This document shows, one piece after another, positions 1-9,357 of a stretch of 10,095 nt of DNA. The position numbers were made by a program, and so were the translations under genes. The stretch comes from JBBKXJ01 sp037969395 (lineage in GTDB: Bacteria > Pseudomonadota > Gammaproteobacteria > Pseudomonadales > JAUIET01). The stretch spans positions 1-10,095 of the forward strand of contig JBBKXJ010000208.1 in assembly GCA_037969395.1 (NCBI GenBank). The letters are read 5' to 3'. The notes under the pieces were generated by a model, which saw only the letters and a list, made by a program, of their open reading frames with translations, was not told the origin of the DNA and did not search any database. Numbering within the stretch: the first letter of the stretch is position 1; every line of letters starts with the position of its first letter.

Positions 1-316
1 ATAGCAAATAGATGAGCGCCATCATGACAATCGCTGCCATGATCTTACCGGCAAAGAACTGTTCGGGGCTGAGCATAAAATCCAGCCCCGCCCTACGCAG
101 GCGGTTATGTGTTCCCAACCGATAATCGCGCGACAGGAACCGTCCCAGGTAATGCGACAGCGCCTGAATCAGCGGCCAGAACACGCGATAGCCCAGCGGG
201 GGCCGGTCGAGGTACGAGCGGTCCTGGTCGGGTACCACGGCAAAAAAGCGGTAGATGTTCCACACCGTGAGGGCGATAAACGCACCGACGACCAGACTGA
301 GAATAATGATTTCCAT
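1..316 (-). CDS. tadC: TadC-like inner-membrane platform protein, N-terminal part (cut by window edge)
   Basis: The reading frame opens at ATG 316-314 and stays open for 105 codons to the left edge, so the C-terminal part is outside the window. TadC is the second polytopic platform protein of Tad pili and pairs with TadB above the TadA ATPase. Visible are an N-terminal membrane segment (about residues 3-22), a cytoplasmic stretch with a basic RLRRAGL motif near residues 73-79 followed by SPEQFFAGK, and a second hydrophobic segment beginning near residue 90. The RAGL...SPEQF pattern is typical of TadC N-termini. The T2SS-F domain should lie in the missing part. It begins 11 bases after the tadB stop with no clear Shine-Dalgarno sequence, so translation is probably coupled to tadB. 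Identity rests on this short region plus its position directly after tadB. Confidence 0.85.
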   Translation of the reverse strand, partial: MEIIILSLVVGAFIALTVWNIYRFFAVVPDQDRSYLDRPPLGYRVFWPLIQALSHYLGRFLSRDYRLGTHNRLRRAGLDFMLSPEQFFAGKIMAAIVMMALIYLL

Positions 317-327
317 ATGCTATGCGC

Positions 328-1172
328 CTATACGTCGATATTGACAATCTTGCGAATCATCACGCCACCGAGGACTTCCATGGTCAGAATGACCGCCAGA
401 AAGCACCAGCCCAGTAATGAGGTATAAATCGGCTTCATCGATTCGGGTTCGATCAACGTCAGCGCCAGAATGATAAAGAACGGCAGCAGGCCCACCACCC
501 AGCCCTGCATCTTGCCCTGCGAGGTCAGCGCGTCGATCTTGCCTTCCATTTCCATCTTGCGGCGCAAGGTGATGGATAGGCGTTCAAAAATCTCGGAGAG
601 GTTGCCGCCCAGCTCGCGGGAAATTTGCGTGGCGGTGATCAGCAGGTCCATCTCTTCGGTTTGCACGCGTTCGGCGACATTCTCCAGCGCATCGCTCAGG
701 GTTAATCCCATACGTTGCTCGCGCAGCATCAGGGAGAACTCCTGGCTGATTGGCCCGCTGGTCTCTTCCACCATGCTTTCGATGGCGTTCAGAAAGGTCG
801 CGCCTGCGCGCATGGCACCGGCCACCTGCGCCAAGGCATCGGGTAGCGCGGCATTGATGGCCGCGCGGCGCCTGGCTTCCATCATCTTCAGTAGATACTT
901 GGGCAGTGCAAAAATGCCAATTACCACCAACACGACGTACAACCACGAGCCGAACACAAAATACACCGTAAGCGGCAGCACCAGCAGCAGGCCCACGTTG
1001 CTAAGAAACAGCTTGCGTGAATCGATAAACAGAAACAGCTGCTCGAAGCTGTCTTCCGCCCGGTTGGTAAAGCCGCTTTGATAGCGACCGTAGCCGAGTG
1101 AACCCAGGCGCAGCACCGTCCACACACAAATCGTCAACGCGACAAATAGCAAAGCCAGCAGCAGGGGTAAGG

Positions 1173-1176
<4 letters not shown>
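328..1176 (-). CDS. tadB: TadB, Tad pilus inner-membrane platform protein (T2SS-F family)
   Basis: This 282-aa protein belongs to the GspF/TadB platform family, which anchors the assembly ATPase at the inner membrane and passes pilin subunits into the fibre. Hydrophobic segments are seen at about residues 3-22, 58-95 (probably two passes), 224-241 and 253-272. The cytoplasmic T2SS-F domain occupies about residues 107-220 and starts with the typical LPDALAQVAGAMRAG motif. It also contains the GPISQEF and SRELGGNLSEIF stretches normal for TadB. Length is close to the family norm. The ATG at 1176 overlaps the stop of the ATPase gene as ATGA, and GGAG lies 10 bases upstream, so coupled translation is expected. 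No defects are seen. Confidence 0.95.
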
Positions 1177-2870
<1,694 letters not shown>

Positions 2871-2873
2871 GTG

Positions 2874-4025
2874 CTACTCCATGATGCTGTATTTGAGTTT
2901 CTTGGCGACTTTCCGCAACTGGCTACGGCTATTGTCGTGCAGGACTTTTTGTTGTGCGGTACCGCCCAGCTCCTCGGGTTTGACGATTTCTGGCGTTACG
3001 AAGATGACCAGCTCGCTGAGGTCATGCTGGTAATCACGGTTGCTGAACAAGGCACCTAATATTGGAATATCGCCCAGGCCGGGTATGGAGGATTTCGTCT
3101 TGCCGCTCTCACTGCTTAGCAAGCCTGAGATAACAACTGTTTGACCGTCGCGCACGTTCATCTGGCTTTCTGTCTTGCGTGACAGCAGCGCGGGAATTCC
3201 GGTTGCGGACACCAGGCTGGGGTCAGGCTGGCTCAGCTCGGAGACAATTTCGGTGTAGATATTGCCGTCTTCACTGGCGCGAGGATAGATATCAAGCTTG
3301 ATGCCGTACTCTTTGAACTCAACACTAGTCTGGCCGTTGGCATTAACGGTGGAGTAGGGAATCTCTCCTCCAGAAAGAAATTTCGCGCTACCGCCGTTAA
3401 CGCATGCCAATGTTGGTTCAGCGATGGTGACAGCGTCCCCTTTGGAAGCCATAAAGTTGATTTGTGAAGCAATACCGGTGGAGATGCCGAAGTAGGTTGA
3501 GAAGGGCTTGACTTCGAGCGGCAAAGAGTTGGCACCGGCACCGAGTATGGAATCGCCAGCCGGGCGGAATAACGTGTTGCCGGTAAGGTCGCCTGCCACT
3601 GCAAAGGTGGGGCCGCTGGCTACTTTGGCCCAATCGATGCCCAGGCGAGAGGCGGCGCTTTTACGAAACTCGATCATCTGTACCTTGATGCGGATCATAT
3701 CCTTCAACGCCACGCGCTGTTCCGGGTCTTGCTCGCTGACGCGCACGTTGTAGTCGGCATGGGTTCCGTCTTCGTACCATAACTTCAGGTAGGAGCTGCC
3801 TTTACCCTCGGCGATAACCAGCAGTTCGCCGCCGGAGACAACGTCTGCTCGCAACACCTTGCCCGCGCCTACCGCGATGCGACTCACCGGCTGGTTGCCA
3901 AGGCTGCGTACCTCGCCAACGAACATATCAATGTTGACGACCTCTGCCGCTTGCAAGGGCAGGCAAACACTGAACATTAAGATGGCGACAACGTGCCGTA
4001 TGGGTGGTGTTTTGAGATACTGCAT
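2874..4025 (-). CDS. cpaC: CpaC/RcpA outer-membrane secretin of the Tad pilus
   Basis: This 383-aa secretin should form the outer-membrane ring through which the Flp fibre leaves the cell. It has a signal peptide with predicted cleavage after QAA27 and an N-terminal periplasmic domain at about residues 28-97 of the type found in CpaC. The secretin core at about 105-348 includes the hallmark FLSGGEIPY at 216-224, GIPALLSRKTES near 276-287, DGQTVVISG at 293-301, IPGLGDIPILGALF at 314-327, and a final SELVIFVTPEIV strand near 337-348. A charged tail follows. It is somewhat short for CpaC but no hallmark is missing. The start ATG has GGGAAG about 8 bases upstream and lies 69 bases after cpaB, the largest gap within the assembly genes. 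No lipobox or pilotin gene is seen. Confidence 0.95.
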   Translation of the reverse strand: MQYLKTPPIRHVVAILMFSVCLPLQAAEVVNIDMFVGEVRSLGNQPVSRIAVGAGKVLRADVVSGGELLVIAEGKGSSYLKLWYEDGTHADYNVRVSEQDPEQRVALKDMIRIKVQMIEFRKSAASRLGIDWAKVASGPTFAVAGDLTGNTLFRPAGDSILGAGANSLPLEVKPFSTYFGISTGIASQINFMASKGDAVTIAEPTLACVNGGSAKFLSGGEIPYSTVNANGQTSVEFKEYGIKLDIYPRASEDGNIYTEIVSELSQPDPSLVSATGIPALLSRKTESQMNVRDGQTVVISGLLSSESGKTKSSIPGLGDIPILGALFSNRDYQHDLSELVIFVTPEIVKPEELGGTAQQKVLHDNSRSQLRKVAKKLKYSIME

Positions 4026-4055
4026 AACTGACTTCCCTTTGCTGTTGTTTGGTTG

Positions 4056-4088
4056 CGACTGTTGGATTTCGGCTCTATTGCACAGTCG
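4056..4088. repeat. Perfect 7-bp inverted repeat between cpaB and cpaC
   Basis: CGACTGT at 4056-4062 and ACAGTCG at 4082-4088 are exact inverted complements separated by 19 bases. They fill most of the 69-base gap between the two genes. In the operon transcript this could form a 7-bp stem. No run of T follows it on the minus strand, so it is not a standard intrinsic terminator. It may be an mRNA stability or processing element, a protein-binding site, or chance. Confidence 0.5.
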
Positions 4089-4094
4089 AGCGGG

Positions 4095-4946
4095 CTAGCG
4101 GCCACCAACAATGTATTCAATGCCTTTCTTCTTGGGTGTAGGCGCGCGTGGCTTGGGCTTGGGTTTCGGTTTGATGCCGCGAAGCTGCGAAGCGGTTAGC
4201 GCATTGGAATCAATCAAAGCGGTATCACCAGGGTTGCGTAGCGTAGCAGTAAGCTTGCCAACGCTCTGCGCCAGCACAATGCGTTTGGCGTCTTTGGGGG
4301 TCACTTGTACTGTGATGGTGTTGTAGGTGCGCCCGGTTGTCTGTCCGCTTTTGTCCACGTCGGTTTTAATGCCGGTGGCCAACACATGCAGATTTTGCAT
4401 AATGGGATAGATTTCTTTTTCGCCGTCGCGTCGGTCGGTCAGAAAAAGATCGATATTGTCGCTAGGCTGCAAAAAACCGGAGATAGAGTTGATTTCATCG
4501 ACTGGCACCGTCAGCGCCCGATTACCTTCGATCAGCGTGTTGGAAAAGGTAGCAGTTTTACCGCCTTCCAAGTGCGCCCACAACAACGCCTTACCTTCTT
4601 GAATGTCGGTACGTAGTCGCTGGCCAATGGCACGGTTGTAGCTGTCGCCAGTCAGGCCATTGTTATGCGCGAAGCGGGCCGGCATCTCACGCAGGGAGAG
4701 TACCGACTGAGTAATAATCGTACCCTGACGCAGTGCCCTGTTCGGCACCACCACCTGTACCATAGGCTCGGTTTTATCGAGCTGTGATTTGTAGTAGCTA
4801 ACCTGTTCCTCGATAAAATTTCGCGAGAAATACACGGCTGCCGCGCCCAACAATAGCGACACAACTAACATAATGATGTTGACATTGATGCGGCGCTTAC
4901 CTTTTAATTTCAACTTTCCTTTCGGCTCTTCTATGGCCATATTCAC
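4095..4946 (-). CDS. cpaB: CpaB/RcpC Flp pilus assembly protein
   Basis: This 283-aa protein belongs to the CpaB/RcpC family, an inner-membrane-anchored periplasmic component associated with the Tad secretin. A basic N-terminus (KGKLKLKGKRR) precedes one membrane segment at about residues 22-40. A SAF-type domain begins near residue 62 (VQVVVPNRALRQGTIIT), and the RcpC-like domain follows with NRALTVPVDEINSISGFLQP at 142-161 and DNIDLFLT at 163-170. The C-terminus has a Lys-Pro-rich linker at 259-274 and ends in IEYIVGG, resembling the terminal V-x-V-I-x-G motif of many CpaB proteins. The chosen start is GTG 4946-4944, 10 bases after an AGGAG at 4957-4961. The in-frame ATG two codons later would be 16 bases away, which is less suitable. 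The gene begins 18 bases after the small pilin-like gene. Confidence 0.93.
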   Translation of the reverse strand: MNMAIEEPKGKLKLKGKRRINVNIIMLVVSLLLGAAAVYFSRNFIEEQVSYYKSQLDKTEPMVQVVVPNRALRQGTIITQSVLSLREMPARFAHNNGLTGDSYNRAIGQRLRTDIQEGKALLWAHLEGGKTATFSNTLIEGNRALTVPVDEINSISGFLQPSDNIDLFLTDRRDGEKEIYPIMQNLHVLATGIKTDVDKSGQTTGRTYNTITVQVTPKDAKRIVLAQSVGKLTATLRNPGDTALIDSNALTASQLRGIKPKPKPKPRAPTPKKKGIEYIVGGR

Positions 4947-4956
4947 AGCGTCAATA

Positions 4957-4961
4957 CTCCT
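4957..4961 (-). promoter_or_regulatory. Ribosome binding site favouring the GTG start of cpaB
   Basis: AGGAG on the minus strand lies 10 bases before GTG 4946 and 16 bases before ATG 4940, so the GTG start is preferred. Confidence 0.6.
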
Positions 4962-4964
4962 TGT

Positions 4965-5147
4965 TTAAGGTAAAGAAAGAATGAAGGAGCTATGCTTGTG
5001 CAAGCCCTGAACGCTTTCCATTAATAGCGCCATAACGGATTGACCGTCGGCGATCGGTAAAAATAGCGCGCCCAGCATCAGCAGGGTGGCAACGGTCCAT
5101 TCGGTGGAGACATGACCTCGCTGTTTCGTGAAAAGGGATGAGCGCAT
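4965..5147 (-). CDS. Small pilin-like protein with a type IV prepilin cleavage site (candidate minor pilin)
   Basis: This 60-aa protein has a short basic leader (MRSSLFTKQRG) and then HVSTEW followed by a hydrophobic stretch TVATLLMLGALFLPI. This matches the Tad prepilin rule: Gly before the cut and Glu at +5 (G11/H12, E16), with an aromatic residue at +6 and a single membrane helix after it. It is therefore a candidate minor pilin or pseudopilin, although it is smaller than TadE or TadF. The start is ATG 5147, which has AGGAG 7 bases upstream and follows the previous stop codon by one base. An upstream in-frame start at 5177 would overlap the previous gene and lacks this support. The mature part after the helix is only about 28 residues and shows no recognised domain. 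It might be a divergent Flp or TadF-like subunit; the exact role is inference. Confidence 0.75.
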   Translation of the reverse strand: MRSSLFTKQRGHVSTEWTVATLLMLGALFLPIADGQSVMALLMESVQGLHKHSSFILSLP

Positions 5148-5148
5148 A

Positions 5149-5913
5149 TCAGATCTCCTCGCCACGCAGGTTGGCAAAAATAAAGGTCATATCCTTATCG
5201 CGGCGCATGGCAAGCTGTAGCGAGCCGGAGGTGCGATCGAATAACATGACCGCTGTGCCGCGCGAGACGTCGCTGCGCGACAGTTTCCAGCCTTTACGCT
5301 GCAGCGCGGTTTTGTAAAAGTTGTGGCTGTCGCGCAGTGAATATCGGTTTTGCAAGATCAGCGTGGTTGCTTTCGCGTTGCCATCGTTCGATTCGGTGCT
5401 GGAAATTAGCTGCGAACCGTTTTGGCGTGGGAATTGTTTGGTGATCGAGCTTTGTTCGGTACGCGTGTCCAGCGGAATGGCCGACAGGAAGCCTGTAAGC
5501 TGACCGGCTTCGCGTTTTAGCTGCAACACGATGTGATGGGCATCGACCAAAGTGGACAACATGCGCCATTCGCCCACATCGCGCGTTATTGAAGAGCGCT
5601 CACCTGGTTTGTGAAAAGCCTGCCATTCCTGGCGATAGAAGCGCAGTAATTCGGCCTGCGGCAGGCTGGATTGCAGCTGCAAAATCTGCATCGGCATGCC
5701 GTTCTGCACGATGTGCTTGCCCACCCAGCTAAGTTGGGTTTGCGGCGGCGTTGCCAGCTGCTGAAGGTCGAAAGCAAGCGTGTTTGCCGCGCCAGTCAGC
5801 AGGCTGACAGAGGCAACGAGCGTCATCAGTCGGTTCCTAGCGCATCTAAAATCGTTCAAAAAACGCACAGATATTTTTGCAAGGCGAACGAAGCCAAGGG
5901 GAGTGATATTCAC
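5149..5913 (-). CDS. Exported protein of unknown function with two similar modules, Tad locus
   Basis: I do not recognise a named family for this 254-aa protein. The chosen GTG start at 5913 has AGAGG about 8 bases upstream and lies 12 bases after the TadE-like gene. A hydrophobic segment at about residues 29-47, preceded by Arg residues and ending in ANTLA/FD, suggests an export signal, probably to the periplasm. A later ATG at 5826 (residue 30), with AGGA 8 bases upstream, is an alternative start. The mature part appears to hold two related modules of about 65-70 residues (about 76-145 and 184-249). Each has an LQ-x-SL strand, a short helix with FY (92-93 and 199-200), a nearby Trp, and an LQL...(T)xF strand near the end. 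Its position between pseudopilin genes suggests a periplasmic accessory role in pilus assembly, perhaps in the place of RcpB/CpaD, but nothing in the sequence proves that. Confidence 0.85.
   Translation of the reverse strand: MNITPLGFVRLAKISVRFLNDFRCARNRLMTLVASVSLLTGAANTLAFDLQQLATPPQTQLSWVGKHIVQNGMPMQILQLQSSLPQAELLRFYRQEWQAFHKPGERSSITRDVGEWRMLSTLVDAHHIVLQLKREAGQLTGFLSAIPLDTRTEQSSITKQFPRQNGSQLISSTESNDGNAKATTLILQNRYSLRDSHNFYKTALQRKGWKLSRSDVSRGTAVMLFDRTSGSLQLAMRRDKDMTFIFANLRGEEI
5155..5159 (-). promoter_or_regulatory. Ribosome binding site deciding the start of the 60-aa pilin-like gene
   Basis: AGGAG on the minus strand sits inside the last codons of the upstream gene, 7 bases before ATG 5147. 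It supports the shorter start and suggests translational coupling. Confidence 0.75.
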
Positions 5914-5925
5914 GATAGTTACCTC

Positions 5926-6741
5926 TTACTCGGTGCCGAAACGATCGGGGGGGAGAATGTCGGGCCTGACCTCGCCGAAAGCGCCGTCGAGGTTTTTCAG
6001 TTCCTGGAACATGGGCAGTATGTCGCCGGCGATGGCGACGATATCGCCCACCGGCTCAAGCATGCCGGCCGGTACCAGCGAACGCACCCGGTCTTCCACT
6101 TGCGATGGTCTGCTGGCCGACCAAGTGTCGACCAGAATGGCCGATAGCTGGCCCATGCAGCTGTTGGCGTTGACGCTGTTGGGGCCACAGTTAGGCGAGC
6201 GCTCATCGGTAGGGATTTTCTGGCGATCATTGAGCTTGAGGATAACGTTGATGGTATACAGGCCGCCGGCGTCGAGATCCCATTCTGAGTCAGACGTGAG
6301 TTTGCCGAGGGTATCGCCCAGTAGATCTACCGCTTTACCAACGACGCCTGCCGCGCCGCCCAGAGAGTCTTCTTCAACTCTCACAGTAAGTGACTCGCCG
6401 TCTCTGGTGACCAAACCATCTTCGAGGTCGGCACCATTCCAAAACGGGTTTTGCTGGTCGGCATCGGTAACCGCGCCCTGGTTGGTGCGAATAGCCATAT
6501 CTGGTTTGGCGTAAAAACGATTGTTGATTTCGGTTGTTAATGTATCCCTGTTTTTGGGCTTAACCGTTTGCTCCCAGGCGCCGTAACGCGCCGCTTGCGC
6601 GGTGGCCATATTGGCGTCGGCGGTTTTAGTCAGCGTTGGCGTTAATATAAATATCGGCGTTAGCACTGTGGCGACCAGGGCGAACTCCACCATGGCGTTG
6701 CCGCTTTGTCGCGCTCTCAATCGCATGGGTTTATTCAACAT
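5926..6741 (-). CDS. tadE: TadE-like pseudopilin
   Basis: This 271-aa protein has the TadE N-terminus: a basic leader (MRLRARQSG), then NAMVEF and a hydrophobic helix at about residues 19-34. The site fits cleavage at G14/N15 with Glu at +5 (E19) and Phe at +6. The following AQAARYGAWEQ stretch (48-58) is also typical of TadE-type proteins. Family members are minor pilins processed by the prepilin peptidase and needed for Flp fibre formation. At 271 aa it is longer than a usual TadE. The extra part contains a single Cys pair (C185, C195) that could form a disulfide in the periplasm. ATG 6741 overlaps the end of the upstream gene by 11 bases; ATG 6726 (residue 6) is an alternative. Neither has a strong ribosome site, so coupling to upstream translation is likely. 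Confidence 0.88.
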   Translation of the reverse strand: MLNKPMRLRARQSGNAMVEFALVATVLTPIFILTPTLTKTADANMATAQAARYGAWEQTVKPKNRDTLTTEINNRFYAKPDMAIRTNQGAVTDADQQNPFWNGADLEDGLVTRDGESLTVRVEEDSLGGAAGVVGKAVDLLGDTLGKLTSDSEWDLDAGGLYTINVILKLNDRQKIPTDERSPNCGPNSVNANSCMGQLSAILVDTWSASRPSQVEDRVRSLVPAGMLEPVGDIVAIAGDILPMFQELKNLDGAFGEVRPDILPPDRFGTE

Positions 6742-9298
6742 AGCTTGGTAACTCCGTGTTTAATCCGTTTTGTCCTTGTTCGATAGCGCTGCCTACCTGT
6801 TCCTGCACAAGTTCACGCGCTTGCTCAACGGTCGTTTGCACTTGATCATTGAGCAGTGTTTCACCTCGGTCACTGAGTTGACCAAGCGACTGAGCTACGC
6901 TGTTTTGCAGGTTATCTGCTGTCTCACCAACGAACGCACCGGCACTCTCCAGCGCGCCATTGGCAACAGTTTCGGGTGTGATTTCCAGCGCACCAAAGCG
7001 ATCAGTGAGTGAGGTTTTCAGGTCGTCTATATTGGTGTTTAAGCCGTCGCTAGCCTCGTTGACAAGATCACTTGCGATGTTGTCGATATCACCGGTAAAG
7101 GAATTAATGATGCCGTCGCGGTCTAGCTGAATGTCGCCGAGTGAACCTTGTAGCTCGCCTTGTAACCCGTCGAGCTCTGTGTTCAGCGCAGCGGTTGCCT
7201 CGTCGCGCAGTGTGTTGGCCATGCTGTCTGCTTCGGCATCTAGATCGTCTAGCGTAGTGTCGACCGAGTTTTGCAATCCGATCAATTGCTCGGTGAGGTT
7301 TAATTCGGTTTCAAACGTATCGGCCATCGACTCCTGCAGTTGGTCGCCGAGGGCAGCGGACTCGCCTTCCAGCCCTGCGGTGATTTGGTCCATTGCATCG
7401 GTAACGCCAGCCGTTGCTATCAAGCTGTCGGCTAGACCTTCGGCGTTCTCAAGTAACCCGTCGGCAAGGTCCGTGGCATTCTCAAGAGCGCCGCCAACAG
7501 CGGTGTTTTCAACCGCACGGCCAGCTGCGTTGCGTAAATCATCAGAATTGATTTCGCCGTCTTCGAGTACGTCGCTGGCGGTGTTGAACGCGGCACCGTA
7601 ACCGCTGGACTCGGCGTAGGATGAAGCCGCGCTGGTTGCCGCTTCTTTCAATGCACCAACTGCGGCGTCTTTAATTGCGTCTTCTATGAAGTCGCCCTGC
7701 AGCGTACTGATGGCGGCTTGTCCGAGTGCGGTGTATTCACTAATATCATTCCGGTCGACGCCAGTGTATTCAGAAAGCCTCTCGCTTGCTGCGTTCGTGG
7801 CAGAATCGGTAAGGCTATCCGCCGCGATATTAACGCCGTTTTGAATGGCTGCCACGACCGCCCCTTCAATCAGTTCAGGAGAACGCAACAACCAGGCCGC
7901 CTGGCGTTCCTGAGTGCTCAGTTCAATCAGCCGTACATCCCAATAGGGGTTGAAGAGGTTGGCGTATTCCGTGACCGGCTCGCTACTACCAGCCACTCGC
8001 AGTTCACCAGCGGTAATAACGGGGCGTTCGAAGAACACCTCGCCAGCGCTAATCGATGCTATTGCGTCACTGGCATAGGTGTCGTCGGTATGAAAAAGAC
8101 CAGATTCCAGGCCTTTGCGCAGCCCGCCGGCCGTGGCGTTCGCCGAGCCTACCTGCGTAATCTGTTCGGCTGTACGTATATCCGAATCGTCGACGTCAAC
8201 CTCAACTCGCAGCACAAGACGCGGGTCACGATTTGCGCTGCTGAGGTCTTTCAGCGAGCGGTAGGTTTTAACTCCGCTGTAGCCACTGAGATCTTCCGCT
8301 TCGGCATCGGACAAATACTCAGCCCAGCGATTGCTTGCGAACAGACTGGAGCATGCGCCACCGCTACACGCGCCGTCACCCTCTGCATAATTGGAGCCCC
8401 AACCCATGGGTATTTCCTGGCGTTTCCAGCGACAGCCTTTTCTTATGCTGCATTTATAGTGTTCCCAGTGAATAGAAAGGCCGTCTTTGCCGCGCCATTC
8501 CCATTCTGTGCCGCTTTGCGCTAACCTTGTCGTGCCTTCTTTAATGATCATAAAGCGGTCAACGGGAGTGACTTGCACGCGCCGGGGTAATCCCGGCAAC
8601 TTGTTCCAGCCGCGATTGCCACTGAATTCATCGAGTGATCTGTTGATGACATTTGCTTTGCGCGCAAGGCCTGATTCGTCGCTTTGCTTGACCGACAATG
8701 AGTTCCACGCCTCGGCATTGTGCAGTCCCGCTGCAATGCTATAAGTCGATGCGGCGCTGTAGCGTGAATCATTGGCCTTAACAACGGCGCTTACCACCTC
8801 CGGTGTGGCGATATAACTGGCGTTGTAAACCGCTTCCTGGGCAACGCTGAGTACGGAATTAGTGCCGTCAATGATCGGAATGGCAACTTCGGCAACGACT
8901 TGCACCACGCTTTCGATGACCTCCATACCTTGCAGCAGCGCTTCAGTGAAGGGTGCGATGACTGGTACCCAGCCAATCGCGGTATCCAGATTGCGAGCGC
9001 TGATGCGCCCGTAGTTGGTCCATGAACCCAGGCTGACCATTTGCGCGATGGAGACCTGATTGGCGACCATCGCGCGGTTGGTGTAAGCCTGAAAATTTAA
9101 CGACCGCGCCTGCCAAACCAACCCGCTGTACACCGCCGCGTCTGCAGCATTCGCTACCTGGGTCTTCTCGGAAGCGATTTGGCCGGTGTTGAATACCACC
9201 AGCATCAGCAAAGTAGCCGCTGCGATAAACGCAAGACCTAGGGGTAGAGCCTGGCCTTTCTCTGCGGTTGATAAGTGGGTAGGTGTGGTTGGCATCAT
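6731..9298 (-). CDS. Large TadG-like Tad pilus protein with acidic helical C-terminal extension
   Basis: The N-terminus of this 855-aa protein matches TadE/TadG-like proteins: EKGQALPLGLAF, a membrane helix at about residues 18-36, and TQVANAADAAVYSGL at 46-60. TadG-type proteins are membrane-anchored pilus assembly or tip proteins. Unlike the TadE-like neighbour, the sequence after G15 (QALPLG) lacks Glu at +5, so it may not be cut as a pilin. A central region holds the only four Cys (C283, C289, C311, C316), which could form two disulfides. From about residue 470 to the end the chain is acidic, Ala/Leu/Asn/Gln-rich, poor in Lys and aromatics, and looks like long amphipathic helices. A DVLEDGEINSDD segment at 576-587 partly resembles an EF-hand or dockerin calcium loop but lacks the third ligand. 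The first of two adjacent ATGs is used, with AAGGGA 6 bases upstream. It follows flp by 59 bases. Confidence 0.9.
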   Translation of the reverse strand: MMPTTPTHLSTAEKGQALPLGLAFIAAATLLMLVVFNTGQIASEKTQVANAADAAVYSGLVWQARSLNFQAYTNRAMVANQVSIAQMVSLGSWTNYGRISARNLDTAIGWVPVIAPFTEALLQGMEVIESVVQVVAEVAIPIIDGTNSVLSVAQEAVYNASYIATPEVVSAVVKANDSRYSAASTYSIAAGLHNAEAWNSLSVKQSDESGLARKANVINRSLDEFSGNRGWNKLPGLPRRVQVTPVDRFMIIKEGTTRLAQSGTEWEWRGKDGLSIHWEHYKCSIRKGCRWKRQEIPMGWGSNYAEGDGACSGGACSSLFASNRWAEYLSDAEAEDLSGYSGVKTYRSLKDLSSANRDPRLVLRVEVDVDDSDIRTAEQITQVGSANATAGGLRKGLESGLFHTDDTYASDAIASISAGEVFFERPVITAGELRVAGSSEPVTEYANLFNPYWDVRLIELSTQERQAAWLLRSPELIEGAVVAAIQNGVNIAADSLTDSATNAASERLSEYTGVDRNDISEYTALGQAAISTLQGDFIEDAIKDAAVGALKEAATSAASSYAESSGYGAAFNTASDVLEDGEINSDDLRNAAGRAVENTAVGGALENATDLADGLLENAEGLADSLIATAGVTDAMDQITAGLEGESAALGDQLQESMADTFETELNLTEQLIGLQNSVDTTLDDLDAEADSMANTLRDEATAALNTELDGLQGELQGSLGDIQLDRDGIINSFTGDIDNIASDLVNEASDGLNTNIDDLKTSLTDRFGALEITPETVANGALESAGAFVGETADNLQNSVAQSLGQLSDRGETLLNDQVQTTVEQARELVQEQVGSAIEQGQNGLNTELPSYVE

Positions 9299-9357
9299 GG
9301 GAAATCCCTTTCCGGTCGTTGGTTAAAAAACAATCCGTTGTCTTGTTGGCGTTGGTC

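Noticed and set aside
470..1081. Long plus-strand open frame (203 codons) opposite tadB
   Set aside because: It is antisense to a clear TadB gene and its translation is Ser/Arg-rich with no domain, as expected for a shadow frame.
7718..8524. 268-codon plus-strand open frame opposite the TadG-like gene
   Set aside because: No recognisable domain, and it overlaps entirely with a minus-strand gene supported by its TadG-like N-terminus, ribosome site and operon position.
9325..9347. AACAA/TTGTT stem followed by six T on the minus strand, between flp and the TadG-like gene
   Set aside because: It would be useful as a partial terminator that favours flp expression, but the stem is only five weak A/T-rich pairs, so I do not call a terminator.
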